64,000 nucleotides of DNA. Origin: Anaeromusa acidaminophila DSM 3853. GTDB lineage: Bacteria > Bacillota > Negativicutes > Anaeromusales > Anaeromusaceae. Positions 16,664-24,626 of this stretch are shown one piece after another (the first letter of the stretch is position 1; every line of letters begins with the position of its first letter). The translations under genes and the position numbers were made by a program. The DNA lies in assembly GCF_000374545.1 (NCBI RefSeq), contig NZ_KB894587.1, forward strand, positions 102,340 through 166,339. The letters run 5' to 3'. Below the pieces are notes generated by a model that was not told where the DNA came from, did not search any database, and saw nothing but the letters and a program-made list of their open reading frames with translations.

Positions 16664-17746
16664 ATGAATCGGAAAGTTCTTGTCACCTTAGCTGTCCTGG
16701 TAGTCTTCCTCTGCAGCTTGCAAGTAGCCTTTGCTGCAGAACCCAGTAACAATCATCTGCCCAACATCAAAATTCTTGCCACAGGCGGCACTATCGCCGG
16801 ATCTGGAGCCACCAGCACTACCACTGTTGGCTACACCGCGGCTGTAGTTCCCGTGGACGCGCTCATCAACAACGTACCGGAACTTAAGAAAGTAGCCAAT
16901 GTAAGCGGCGAGCAGATTGCGCAAATCGCCAGCGAAAATATGACCAACAAAGTTTGGTTGAAATTGGCTAAACGCATCAACGAACTGCTGGCTTCCGATG
17001 ATGTGGATGGAATTGTCGTTACCCATGGTACCGACACCATCGAAGAAACGGCCTATTTCTTAAATCTAGTCGTTAAAAGTGAAAAACCGGTTGTCATCGT
17101 TGGCGCTATGCGTCCGCCGACAGCCATGAGCGCTGACGGCCCGATGAACCTGTACAATGCAGTCGTCATCGCCGGCACCAAAGAAGCTCACAATAAAGGC
17201 GTGCTGGTCTGCTTGAACGACGCCATTAACGGCGCTCGCGAAGTAACCAAAACCAACACTTCTCTCTTGGACACCTTCCGGGCTCCTGAGCTTGGCTACC
17301 TCGGCTATATGCAAGGCGGCAAAGCTTACTTCTATCGTGAATCCACCCGCAAACATACGACCCACAGCGAATTCGACATCACCGGCCTGACCGATCTGCC
17401 TCGCGTAGATATCGTCTATGGCTATGCTAACAATTCCCGCGATGGCCTGGACGCTTTTGTCGCTCATGGCGCTAAAGGGATTGTCCATGCCGGCGTTGGC
17501 GACGGCAGCCTCTTTACCGAAGTAAAACAAGGTTTGATTGACGCCCGCAAACAAGGCGTCGTTATTGTCCGCAGCTCTCGCGTAGGCAATGGCATTTTGG
17601 CCCGCAACGGCGAAGCTAATGATGATGAACTGGACTTTGTCGCTTCGGACACCCTCAATCCTCAAAAAGCGCGCATTTTATTAATGCTGGCTTTGACCAA
17701 AACCAAAGACACCAAAGAAATTCAACGTATGTTCTGGGAATACTAA
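16664..17746 (+). CDS. ansB: Type II L-asparaginase, exported
   Basis: 360 residues hydrolysing L-asparagine to aspartate and ammonia outside the cytoplasmic membrane. The signal peptide (residues 1-24, ending VAFA) indicates export, here presumably to the periplasm of a diderm cell. Both family signatures are present: ILATGGTIAGSG with nucleophile T43, and VVTHGTDTIEETA carrying the second catalytic Thr-Asp pair. GAMRPPTAMSADGP is also typical. The product aspartate could feed aspA elsewhere in the window. Preceded by AAAGGGAG and a TATACT -10 box at 16611; followed by its own terminator, so monocistronic. Confidence 0.95.
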   Translation: MNRKVLVTLAVLVVFLCSLQVAFAAEPSNNHLPNIKILATGGTIAGSGATSTTTVGYTAAVVPVDALINNVPELKKVANVSGEQIAQIASENMTNKVWLKLAKRINELLASDDVDGIVVTHGTDTIEETAYFLNLVVKSEKPVVIVGAMRPPTAMSADGPMNLYNAVVIAGTKEAHNKGVLVCLNDAINGAREVTKTNTSLLDTFRAPELGYLGYMQGGKAYFYRESTRKHTTHSEFDITGLTDLPRVDIVYGYANNSRDGLDAFVAHGAKGIVHAGVGDGSLFTEVKQGLIDARKQGVVIVRSSRVGNGILARNGEANDDELDFVASDTLNPQKARILLMLALTKTKDTKEIQRMFWEY

Positions 17747-17756
17747 TTCCCATTGG

Positions 17757-17793
17757 CAAAAATCCTGTCCGGCCTAGCTGGGCAGGATTTTTG
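17757..17793 (+). terminator. Terminator of the asparaginase gene
   Basis: AAAAATCCTGTCC pairs with GGGCAGGATTTTT (one G-T pair), ending in a T-rich tail. Confidence 0.88.
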
Positions 17794-17889
17794 TATTTTT
17801 TCTTTTTCCCCATTTTACAAGCAGGTTTTCCTCTCCTAACGTCTAACCCTTTATTTAATATATATTATACCCCCAAGGAGGTCTCGAAC

Positions 17890-19173
17890 ATGGTTCTACA
17901 CAGCCCATCCATTCTTATCAGTTTTCTCGACAGCCGAGACCCCGGACCGGAAAGCCCGTTGCAAGCCTTATGCCGTCAAATCGCTCCGCAAGTAGTATAT
18001 TTGCTGCCCTGCGCGCCTACGGAAGCTCCCGGGTCCTCCCTGTCCCAAGAAGCGGCAGAAGCCATGCGTGAATGGCTGCATACCGCCTACAGTCCCTCCT
18101 TGCCTGTATATATTCGGCCCATAAGCACAGCCGATCCAACTAGCTTTACTGATATGCTCGCTGCCAGCAAGCATACTTTGCTGACCATTATCCAACATTG
18201 GCAGCAACACCCGCCGCAATTCCATCTTAATACTTCTTCCGGCACGGAAGCGATGAAGGGCGTTCTCCTTCTCTTATGCGAAGCCGGCCTTATTCCCAAT
18301 GCCACCCTTTGGCAGGCGCAGCCGGTTGTCAATCACGCCTCCCACCTGAAGCTCTCTCGTCTGCAGCCTACCTTGCTGAGTGAAGAAATGAGCCTAGAGC
18401 AAATCCGGCCCTTAGCCGAAGAAATGCGGTTTGCTGAATTGGCTCGCGAATGCCAGCAAATTAAATCGGTAACCCTTTGCGCCGACTGCAGCCGCGCCGC
18501 TGGCTTGATGACGGAAATTTTTCAAGCCTATCACTATTGGGACGCCATGCAATACGCGGAAGCCTCCCGCCTATTGCGCAGCCTTTGCTATAAGCTATCC
18601 GACATTCCCGATGCGGAACTTCCTGCAGAAATACTATCCAAGCAATTTTTATTTCTTGTTCGCCTGCTTACTAACGAAGAAATGTACAATCTTGATTACT
18701 TGACAGAGCTGGCCTTTGGCTGCGAACGCTGTTTTCTGCGCGGCGATTATCAAGGAGTCTTCCTGCGTTTCCGCCGCTTTTACCAAGGTCTTTGCACCTA
18801 TTTACTTCAACAGGCTCAACAAGAAATTCCAGCATCCCTTCACGAGCTGGAACAAGCGACGCTCGCCTTGACCGAAATGCCTGGACGCGACTTCTCGCTT
18901 TTTTGGAACGTCCACTTGGAATCTCGCCTTCTAGACGACCGAGTTCCCGCAGGTCATATTGTCGCCGCTCTCCACGAGCTATACCAGCGTTCTTTTTTGG
19001 GCCAAGGCATGCAGCCTCTCTTAGAGACGGAGAGCGCCGACGCCCTGCTGGTAGTACAAGAACTAGCTCGCTATTTTCTACCCGCTTCCGACTATCCCTT
19101 GCAACGCGATACACTTGATAAACTTCTCCCCTTCCTGCAACAACAGGGCGTCACCGCCGCCCTTAGCTTTTGA
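17890..19173 (+). CDS. Csm6-like CARF/HEPN protein, orphan
   Basis: 427 residues. The N-terminal ~170 residues read as a CARF (CRISPR-associated Rossmann) domain: a first strand ILISFLDSRDP with the acidic-proline turn seen in Csm6, QVVYLLP as second strand, and the ligand-loop motif LNTSSGTEAMKG (N114-G124), which matches the NISSGTxxMK of Csm6. The remainder is alpha-helical, and near its end lies DDRVPAGH (R351, H356), an R-X4-H that fits the HEPN ribonuclease motif in position for a Csm6 of this length. Csm6 is activated by cyclic oligoadenylate from type III CRISPR Cas10. No cas gene or CRISPR array is visible in the window. The start ATG at 17890 follows CAAGGAGGTC. Assignment is by motif, not by search. 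Confidence 0.72.
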   Translation: MVLHSPSILISFLDSRDPGPESPLQALCRQIAPQVVYLLPCAPTEAPGSSLSQEAAEAMREWLHTAYSPSLPVYIRPISTADPTSFTDMLAASKHTLLTIIQHWQQHPPQFHLNTSSGTEAMKGVLLLLCEAGLIPNATLWQAQPVVNHASHLKLSRLQPTLLSEEMSLEQIRPLAEEMRFAELARECQQIKSVTLCADCSRAAGLMTEIFQAYHYWDAMQYAEASRLLRSLCYKLSDIPDAELPAEILSKQFLFLVRLLTNEEMYNLDYLTELAFGCERCFLRGDYQGVFLRFRRFYQGLCTYLLQQAQQEIPASLHELEQATLALTEMPGRDFSLFWNVHLESRLLDDRVPAGHIVAALHELYQRSFLGQGMQPLLETESADALLVVQELARYFLPASDYPLQRDTLDKLLPFLQQQGVTAALSF

Positions 19174-19235
19174 GGATTTAACTCATAAAACACTTTCGCG
19201 TCTTTCGTGTATTTCGCGGTTCGATGATAATTTCC

Positions 19236-19288
19236 GGCATAAAAAACGGTTCCAGGCTTCGTATCAGCCTGGAACCGTTTTTTATGCC
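19236..19288. terminator. Bidirectional terminator with 23-base perfect arms
   Basis: Arms 19236-19258 and 19266-19288 are exact complements with a 7-base loop. The right arm contains the stop codon of the minus-strand gene 19282-19707. Serves both convergent genes. Confidence 0.92.
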
Positions 19289-19707
19289 AAAGGAATTTCT
19301 TTTTGAGGATGTTCCCGCAGCTCATCCACTAAAAGCCGCGCTTGAAAGATCTGTCGCTGCAGGACAACCCCGTATATCGGCGTTACGGCTGGACAACCGT
19401 CCGCCAGCCATTGTTCAGCCACACAGCCTACTGCATAGGTCACGCCGATACTGACGGGTATGCGCAAAGGAGGAAAGGGAATGCGCTCATTCAAGTCTGC
19501 TTGCAATATGCCTCCCGGCAGTTGCTGCAAGAATTGCTGCGCTTGCTCCGACGTCAACTTCCGGTCATAAATAGTAGCTAAGCTGCAAATCAAAGCTACC
19601 TCGTTTTCCAGGAGATTGTCGCCGTCGGAAACCGCCAGCCAACCTGCATGCGCTGCCGCCCAGCGGCGCAATTCCTCGGCTTTGCCAGCCACAGCCTGCT
19701 TTCCCAT
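19282..19707 (-). CDS. Conserved hypothetical protein (weak DUF697-like resemblance)
   Basis: 141 residues, no signal peptide. Read as helical: an acidic segment with LENEVALICSLATIYDRKLTSEQAQQFL, then a Gly/Pro-rich turn, then GVTYAVGCVAEQWLADG. The order (helix, Tyr-x-x-x-Leu-Thr, Gly-rich, Ala-Val-Gly helix) is reminiscent of DUF697 domains that accompany Era-like GTPases, but no GTPase is nearby and this is weak. The start ATG at 19707 has AGGAGGAGAGG upstream. Function unknown. Confidence 0.6.
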   Translation of the reverse strand: MGKQAVAGKAEELRRWAAAHAGWLAVSDGDNLLENEVALICSLATIYDRKLTSEQAQQFLQQLPGGILQADLNERIPFPPLRIPVSIGVTYAVGCVAEQWLADGCPAVTPIYGVVLQRQIFQARLLVDELREHPQKEIPLA

Positions 19708-19838
19708 ACCCTCTCCTCCTTTACGAACCTATCTTTTACTGACGATCTTCGCTGCCAGCTACTAAAATCCTGCCTAGATAGTTGGTGGTTCTTTAAATAT
19801 AGGTTAAAGGTTTTTAGCCCATACACCTCACCTCCCTT

Positions 19839-20027
19839 TTATTGCTCCCGTTCCAGCAAGATAGTGGATGCGTAATAACAGTCCGGGCTGGTTCCTGTTG
19901 CAGCTATGCCCATGGGCGCCATGGTCACAACTCTCCAGCCGGTCGCAAGCAAGGAGTTTAATTTATCAAGATTGCTCTTATTCCCGTAGCCGTGTTCTAA
20001 AATAAAAACCATCTGCGCTTTATTCAT
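19839..20027 (-). CDS. Small conserved hypothetical protein (DUF4177-like)
   Basis: 62 residues. The core reads LNSLLATGWRVVTMAPMG followed by a strand and ILLERE, which resembles the GW-V-V small beta-alpha proteins of the DUF4177 type; that resemblance is by eye. GGAGAGAT precedes the ATG. It lies between two unrelated minus-strand genes and may share a transcript with the permease-like gene's neighbourhood, though a 50-base gap separates them. Function unknown. Confidence 0.55.
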   Translation of the reverse strand: MNKAQMVFILEHGYGNKSNLDKLNSLLATGWRVVTMAPMGIAATGTSPDCYYASTILLEREQ

Positions 20028-20078
20028 AACCAGCTATCTCTCCTTCCACTCAAAATTCCAATAGCACTTCCAGCTCTT

Positions 20079-21107
20079 TTACTCTTCTTTTTCTAAAGAA
20101 TATACCGCCGAAAAGTAAATGTACAAAATCGCCAACGTCGGCACAATAACCAGCATGCCAAAGACGCCGCTAATATGCCCCGCGAATAACACGCCAATCA
20201 TAATAAACGCCGGATGCAGTTTTGTCGCCTTACCGACCAACGTCGGATAAATCAGGTTGTGATTCAATTTAAACATAATAACGTAAAATATCAGCAGCTT
20301 CGTGGCCATCAGCGGATCTTGTATCAAAACCGTCGTAATCGCCAACAGCGAAGCGACGATCGGCCCTACGACCGGAATCCACTCGCCCACGGCCGATAAG
20401 AAAGCAAACAGCACAATATGATTAACTCCCAACAGCCACCCCACCGCCAGCACCGACAGCCCTGAAATAAGAGATACCGCCATTTGTCCTTGAATATACT
20501 TGCCCAGCATAAATGTCGCTTGATCGCAAAATTGCTGGATAACATTACCCGCCTTAGGAAACAATTTTTTCACTCCATTGCGCCCCTTGCTGGCATCCTT
20601 CAAGAAATAGAACGTAATAATCGGGATCCCAATCATTTCCGCCAAATTGGAGCTGGTCTGCAAAATGGGTCCGATGGAAGCCTTGGCAAAGGAAACAGAC
20701 CAAGCCGTTGCGGCCTGTAAAACCTGATTGGCCTGCTCCTGAACAAATTCAGCCGACCCAAGCCAAGGATGCTGCGCTGCCAACACCGTGGCAAAAGAGG
20801 CCATATTTTCGGCTATATTGGGCATATCTTTTACAAAATTGGTCAACGCCGGCAAAATACTCCCCGTAATAAAGGCCAAAATCAAAACAAATAAAAGAAA
20901 GAATCCCCCTAACGCCAAGGCGATCGCCAATGATTCCGGCAGCTTCTTGCGCAAAAACTGTACCAGCGGCTTCAACAGCACCGCCAGCAATGTAGCAACA
21001 AACAAAACAATAAACAGAGGCCGGGCCAATAACGAGATCGTTAAAATCAAAACAAGCAACAATACCCCAAATACAAGAAATTCTTTGGTTTTATTTAAAG
21101 AAAACAT
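20079..21107 (-). CDS. AI-2E family (UPF0118/PerM-like) membrane protein
   Basis: 342 residues with about eight membrane helices. It shows the family layout: two N-terminal helices, a long soluble loop (about residues 90-160), then helices with GVNHIVLFAFLSAVGEWIPVVGP and the PTLVGKATKLHPAFIMIGVL motif that are strong UPF0118 marks. Members have been linked to AI-2 export, Na+/H+ exchange and other transport, so the substrate stays open. I use the ATG at 21107 because AAGGAGAGAGG precedes it; the earlier in-frame ATG at 21134 has none. Confidence 0.88.
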   Translation of the reverse strand: MFSLNKTKEFLVFGVLLLVLILTISLLARPLFIVLFVATLLAVLLKPLVQFLRKKLPESLAIALALGGFFLLFVLILAFITGSILPALTNFVKDMPNIAENMASFATVLAAQHPWLGSAEFVQEQANQVLQAATAWSVSFAKASIGPILQTSSNLAEMIGIPIITFYFLKDASKGRNGVKKLFPKAGNVIQQFCDQATFMLGKYIQGQMAVSLISGLSVLAVGWLLGVNHIVLFAFLSAVGEWIPVVGPIVASLLAITTVLIQDPLMATKLLIFYVIMFKLNHNLIYPTLVGKATKLHPAFIMIGVLFAGHISGVFGMLVIVPTLAILYIYFSAVYSLEKEE

Positions 21108-21243
21108 TTCCTCTCTCCTTCTGCCACGTTCCAAGTTCTACATAGTTATTTGTTCTAAATCAGTCTTTTTCCTGTCTCCTATGGATATTTTTTTGCGAGC
21201 TTCACTGCGGCGACTTTTTTGTTCTGTAAATTACACACCAAAT

Positions 21244-21285
21244 GCCAATAAGGGCCTTGAGCTAAAGCCCAAGACCCTTATTGGC
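21244..21285 (-). terminator. Terminator-like hairpin after the QueG-like gene
   Basis: GCCAATAAGGG (21244-21254) pairs with CCCTTATTGGC (21275-21285), extended inward by CTTGAGC/GCCCAAG with one wobble. The T tract is weak. The core is nearly identical to the tRNA-Arg terminator at 23150-23183. Confidence 0.65.
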
Positions 21286-21344
21286 TGGCACAAACACGAT
21301 GTTCTCCTCTATGAGATTTCCAAAACCCCAATTACCCTAAATTT

Positions 21345-22034
21345 TCAGTTTTTCTTCTTAGCGCCATGTGGGCAAACCGCCACACAGACGCCGCAAACCA
21401 GTCCGTCAAATTGCGGATAGTTTTTAATTTTCCAGGCATCGCATTTTTTTACATCGACCAAGCTTTCTCGCAAAACTCCTATAGACCAGGCATTACCCAC
21501 AATGGCCTGGGCCGGACAAGCTTCTACGCATCGCCGGCAACTGCCGCAAAAATTAGTTTTGGAAAAATCCTGCACAGGCAAGGGCAAGTCGGTAACCACC
21601 GTGGAAATACGAACTCTAGGGCCGAACCTTCTAGTAATCAAAAGCGAGCTCCTTCCTAGCCAGCCCAGACCGCTTTTGACGGCAGCCGTTTTATGAGGAA
21701 AATCGCCAGCCACATTCACAAAATCCGTTCGTTCGGAAGAAGCAAATGCATGGGCACGATATCCCGTTTGCTCGATTGCCTGTTGAATTTGAAAAGTCAA
21801 CGCATCTAGCCTCTCATTAACGCTACGATAGGCGTCATAATATACCTGGCCAGGTCCGTCCACAACTGGATCCATAATCGCATCGGAAAGGGGTATGCCG
21901 ATGGAAACTGCGAAAGGCAGCTCCTGCAAATCCTTGGGCAAGTCCTCTCCGACGTCAGCAAATCTATATAGCAAATCCGGTATTCCTTCCAGCATCGCTA
22001 TAACGCTTCGTTGTTTTTCCAGCTCTCCTTGCAT
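21345..22034 (-). CDS. QueG-like two-[4Fe-4S] protein
   Basis: 229 residues. The middle carries AVKSGLGWLGRSSLLITRRFGPRV, matching the cobalamin-binding fold of epoxyqueuosine reductase (QueG) and related reductive-dehalogenase-like proteins. Two ferredoxin-type motifs follow: CGSCRRCVEACPAQAI and CGVCVAVCPHG. True QueG is about 380 residues with C-terminal HEAT repeats; these are absent, so this short form is probably a paralogue of unknown substrate rather than the tRNA-modifying enzyme. It follows a LysR regulator on the same strand. Confidence 0.75.
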   Translation of the reverse strand: MQGELEKQRSVIAMLEGIPDLLYRFADVGEDLPKDLQELPFAVSIGIPLSDAIMDPVVDGPGQVYYDAYRSVNERLDALTFQIQQAIEQTGYRAHAFASSERTDFVNVAGDFPHKTAAVKSGLGWLGRSSLLITRRFGPRVRISTVVTDLPLPVQDFSKTNFCGSCRRCVEACPAQAIVGNAWSIGVLRESLVDVKKCDAWKIKNYPQFDGLVCGVCVAVCPHGAKKKN

Positions 22035-22139
22035 GAAACCAGCCCCCCTTATTGCTTTATTTCTAAATTATAACCGGAAGGCCTTTCGCTTTTGAAATTC
22101 AAATTCCCCATAAGATCATAGAAATCTTTTATATCAAGA

Positions 22140-22985
22140 CTATGGTTCCTGAAGCAATTGAAGCAGGGAGTTTACGAAAGAAGAAAGACGCTTATCCTGC
22201 CGAGTAATCGCCCAAAGAGTAATTTGAACCTCCGCCGCCTGCTTCAAAACAACTATTTCTCTTTCATCTTTGACAATAACGCGCGGCAATAAAGCGATTC
22301 CTAATCCCTCTGCCATGGCGCTCGTTACAGCGTCAAAATCGCTGTATTCAAACGCATAGGACAAGCCATGCTTTTGCAGCAAGCCGTCACAGAGCTTGCG
22401 AAACGTACAGCCCGGCCGAAAATTGATAATCGGATACTCCGTAAGCTTAGAACGCTCTCCTTGGGCTAAAATACTTTTATGACCGCACCAAACAAGCTCA
22501 TCCGAACGAAGAGTTACAGTCTCAAGATTCTTTTCCTCAATATAGTCATGCACAAGGCCGATGTCGTATTGATTGCTCTTTAAGCCGTGCAACACCGCTT
22601 TAGAATTGGCGCAAATTACAACGCTTACGGTTCCCGCTGCCTTGGCTGCTTGCAACTTCAATAAAGCGGGCGATAGGATGTGGTTAATATAATTAGTGGA
22701 TAAGGCAATGCGAGTAGGCGCCCCTGCGGCGATGCTACCAAGATAATGGAAGGTTTCACGATAAAGCGCCAGCATCTTTTCCGCCGGTTCTACTAAATAA
22801 CTGCCCGCTTCGGTTATATAAAGTTTTTTCCCAATTCGTTCAAATAAGGGTACGCCAAAATGATCTTCCAGCGTCCGAATTTGCGCCGATACGGCGGGCT
22901 GTGTAAAATTGAGCTGCTCCGCTGCTTGCGTAATATTCCCCAGCCGAGCGACCAAGCAAAACGTTTTTAATAATTGAATATCCAT
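22140..22985 (-). CDS. LysR-family transcriptional regulator
   Basis: 281 residues. N-terminal winged helix-turn-helix (NITQAAEQLNFTQPAVSAQIRTLE, about residues 17-40, quoted here as its family pattern) followed by a LysR substrate-binding domain with two Rossmann-like lobes. The ATG at 22985 is preferred over the GTG six bases earlier because GAGG lies 5 bases upstream. Its target is unknown; the QueG-like gene 105 bases downstream is the natural candidate, either co-transcribed or regulated. Confidence 0.92.
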   Translation of the reverse strand: MDIQLLKTFCLVARLGNITQAAEQLNFTQPAVSAQIRTLEDHFGVPLFERIGKKLYITEAGSYLVEPAEKMLALYRETFHYLGSIAAGAPTRIALSTNYINHILSPALLKLQAAKAAGTVSVVICANSKAVLHGLKSNQYDIGLVHDYIEEKNLETVTLRSDELVWCGHKSILAQGERSKLTEYPIINFRPGCTFRKLCDGLLQKHGLSYAFEYSDFDAVTSAMAEGLGIALLPRVIVKDEREIVVLKQAAEVQITLWAITRQDKRLSSFVNSLLQLLQEP

Positions 22986-23149
22986 ATGCACCTCAAGGAC
23001 GCTAAATTAAATACTCACTAGAACTTGCTTTGTCCTACTCTCTACACAATAACACGAACATACTCTGGAAGCAAAAGCTCTCTTTGCTAGGAAAGCCCCC
23101 CTTTGAGCGCTCCTTGGTTAAATGCAAAACATATATTTTCAGATATACA

Positions 23150-23183
23150 AAAAGAGCCTTGAGCCAAAGCCCAAGACCCTTAT
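23150..23183 (-). terminator. Terminator of the tRNA-Arg gene
   Basis: Seen on the minus strand as AGGGTCTTGGGC/GCTCAAGGCTCT pairing with G-U wobbles, followed by TTTT, seven bases beyond the tRNA CCA end. Confidence 0.75.
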
Positions 23184-23189
23184 AATTAC

Positions 23190-23265
23190 TGGTGCTCCCG
23201 AGACGATTCGAACGTCCGACCAACGGTTTAGGAAACCGCTGCTCTATCCCCTGAGCTACGGAAGC
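23190..23265 (-). tRNA. tRNA-Arg, anticodon CCU
   Basis: 76 bases. Acceptor GCTTCCG/CGGGAGC, D arm GCTC/GAGC, anticodon stem around loop TTCCTAA (anticodon CCT), 5-base variable loop, T arm with TTCGAAT, discriminator A and genomically encoded CCA. Reads AGG codons. Confidence 0.96.
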
Positions 23266-23323
23266 CAACACTACGTTACGTATTGTATCATTACGCAATT
23301 GCTAGTGTCAAATAAACGACGTC

Positions 23324-23797
23324 TTAGTGGCCGCCACAACCGCAGCTGCCGCCATGCGAGCCATGTCCGCCGCAAGCGTGGCGAGCGCCCTCTTGAAGCT
23401 TGAATTTTTCCATGCCGCCGCATTGCGGGCAAGCTAGCTCATACCCGTGTTTACCGCCCTCCGTGCATGGCGGTTCTTCCCAAACATGACCACAAGCTTT
23501 GCATTCGAATTGTCGATTTTTCATTTGATATGCTCCTCCTTCTACATGAACATGTTTTCCTCCAGCCAGCGCTTCTGCAACCTTTCGGCGCGCCTGGGCT
23601 AAGAGGCGTTGAAACGTTGGCCTAGAGAGCCCCATTTGGCTGGCGCAGGCTTCTTGATCTAACCCAACGGCGTCTTTCAGGCGGATGGCTTCTAGTTCAT
23701 CCACCCCTAGTACCACCGTTTCCTCTCCGCCTTCCGCTCGGAAGCGTCGACAAAGAGGCTCTTCTTCTACCAAACCGCAACATCGTTGACGCGCCAT
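23324..23797 (-). CDS. DUF134-family DNA-binding protein with zinc-ribbon tail
   Basis: 157 residues. The N-terminal half is the DUF134/UPF0251 domain: VDELEAIRLKDAVGLDQE then a sigma-70 region 4-like helix-turn-helix, QMGLSRPTFQRLLAQARRKV. The C-terminal half has two CxxC pairs (ECKACGH and ACPQCGG), a zinc-ribbon, and a Gly/His/Cys tail that could bind metal. I use the ATG at 23797 because AAGGAGGG precedes it; the longer frame from 23881 runs through the promoter. A 14-base perfect palindrome lies directly upstream, so autoregulation is likely (inferred). Confidence 0.88.
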   Translation of the reverse strand: MARQRCCGLVEEEPLCRRFRAEGGEETVVLGVDELEAIRLKDAVGLDQEACASQMGLSRPTFQRLLAQARRKVAEALAGGKHVHVEGGAYQMKNRQFECKACGHVWEEPPCTEGGKHGYELACPQCGGMEKFKLQEGARHACGGHGSHGGSCGCGGH

Positions 23798-23809
23798 AGG
23801 CCCTCCTTT

Positions 23810-23823
23810 TGAGCATATGCTCA
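23810..23823. promoter_or_regulatory. 14-base palindrome TGAGCATATGCTCA upstream of the DUF134 gene
   Basis: Perfect palindrome between the ribosome site of the DUF134 gene and a TATAAT-type -10 box (23834-23839, minus strand). It would lie in the 5' leader, close to the transcription start: a probable autoregulatory operator. Confidence 0.55.
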
Positions 23824-23999
23824 TTTGATTTCTATTATATTCGCTTTTGCACGCTTTGACAATAAAAAAATGGATAAGCAAATAGTTTGTGTTACTTTTG
23901 CTTACCCGCTTTAGGTTCGAAGAAATGTTTTCATCCGATAACTATACATTTCCAAGTTAAACGAAACGACTTTTCAAAACTTCATCACTTCGGCAACAT

Positions 24000-24116
24000 T
24001 CACATGTGCCGAAATACAGTTATCGCGATAAATACAGCCATACCAATGCCAAATACCATCACAAAGCGAATTGTCTTTTCTTTCGCCGTTTGCGGTACGT
24101 TTTTATCTTTACTCAC
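24000..24116 (-). CDS. Small single-pass membrane protein
   Basis: 38 residues, GTG start at 24116 with AAGGTGAG five bases upstream. A charged N-terminus (MSKDKNVPQTAKEKTIR) precedes one hydrophobic segment (FVMVFGIGMAVFIAITVF) and RHM. No family recognised. It follows the 75-residue membrane protein at 24188-24415 on the same strand by 71 bases, so the two may be expressed together. Support is the ribosome site plus a plausible membrane helix. Confidence 0.5.
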   Translation of the reverse strand: MSKDKNVPQTAKEKTIRFVMVFGIGMAVFIAITVFRHM

Positions 24117-24187
24117 AGATCTCACCTTCTTTCTGATTATACAATTGCACTTTCATTGTTACACTGGGTCGCTTTATGCATCCCAAT

Positions 24188-24415
24188 TCATTGTTTTGCC
24201 TTTTTGTAGTTTTTCCACTCGTCTCTAACCAGCAGAGAACCGAAGAGAAAAAATACGACGCCCATTCCGATCATTGCTTCAGAAACTCCGTTTTCCCCCA
24301 AATACTGATAGGCCCAACCGGTTTTTTCAATATCCGTCGGTTTCTGCCCATATACAAAAATGCCGTTTACAGCTGACCCCAATGAAACCATCATTAATAA
24401 AATCGCCCTCATCAT
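24188..24415 (-). CDS. Small membrane protein of unknown function
   Basis: 75 residues with two likely membrane helices (residues about 3-24 and 46-62) and a basic C-terminus (NYKKAKQ). GAGGAAC lies upstream of the tandem ATG at 24415. No family recognised. It sits between the 38-residue membrane protein and NDH-2 on the same strand but is separated from ndh by the ndh terminator, so it has its own promoter. Confidence 0.6.
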   Translation of the reverse strand: MMRAILLMMVSLGSAVNGIFVYGQKPTDIEKTGWAYQYLGENGVSEAMIGMGVVFFLFGSLLVRDEWKNYKKAKQ

Positions 24416-24575
24416 AACATGTTCCTCTTCCCCGTGAGCTTCATTCCATTACTATATCACCACTATTAATTATAATTAAATAGAAAGAATGTCACCATTA
24501 AGTAAAAAAAAGGTCACTATCCCAAAAGTTGCAGGCTATGAACATAAAATGGGCTGACGGTAGACGCGCCAAACC

Positions 24576-24615
24576 AAGAGACTGTGTTAAAACAATTGTT
24601 TCAACACAGTCTCTT
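24576..24615 (-). terminator. Hairpin terminator of ndh
   Basis: AAGAGACTGTGTT (24576-24588) pairs with AACACAGTCTCTT (24603-24615), 14-base loop. T tract after it on the minus strand is weak. Confidence 0.65.
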
Positions 24616-24626
24616 GCTTCATTCCT

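Noticed and set aside
19174..19235. CRISPR-like short repeats (TTTCG(C/T)G three times) beside the Csm6-like gene
   Set aside because: Only three imperfect 7-base units within 40 bases, no spacers; not an array.
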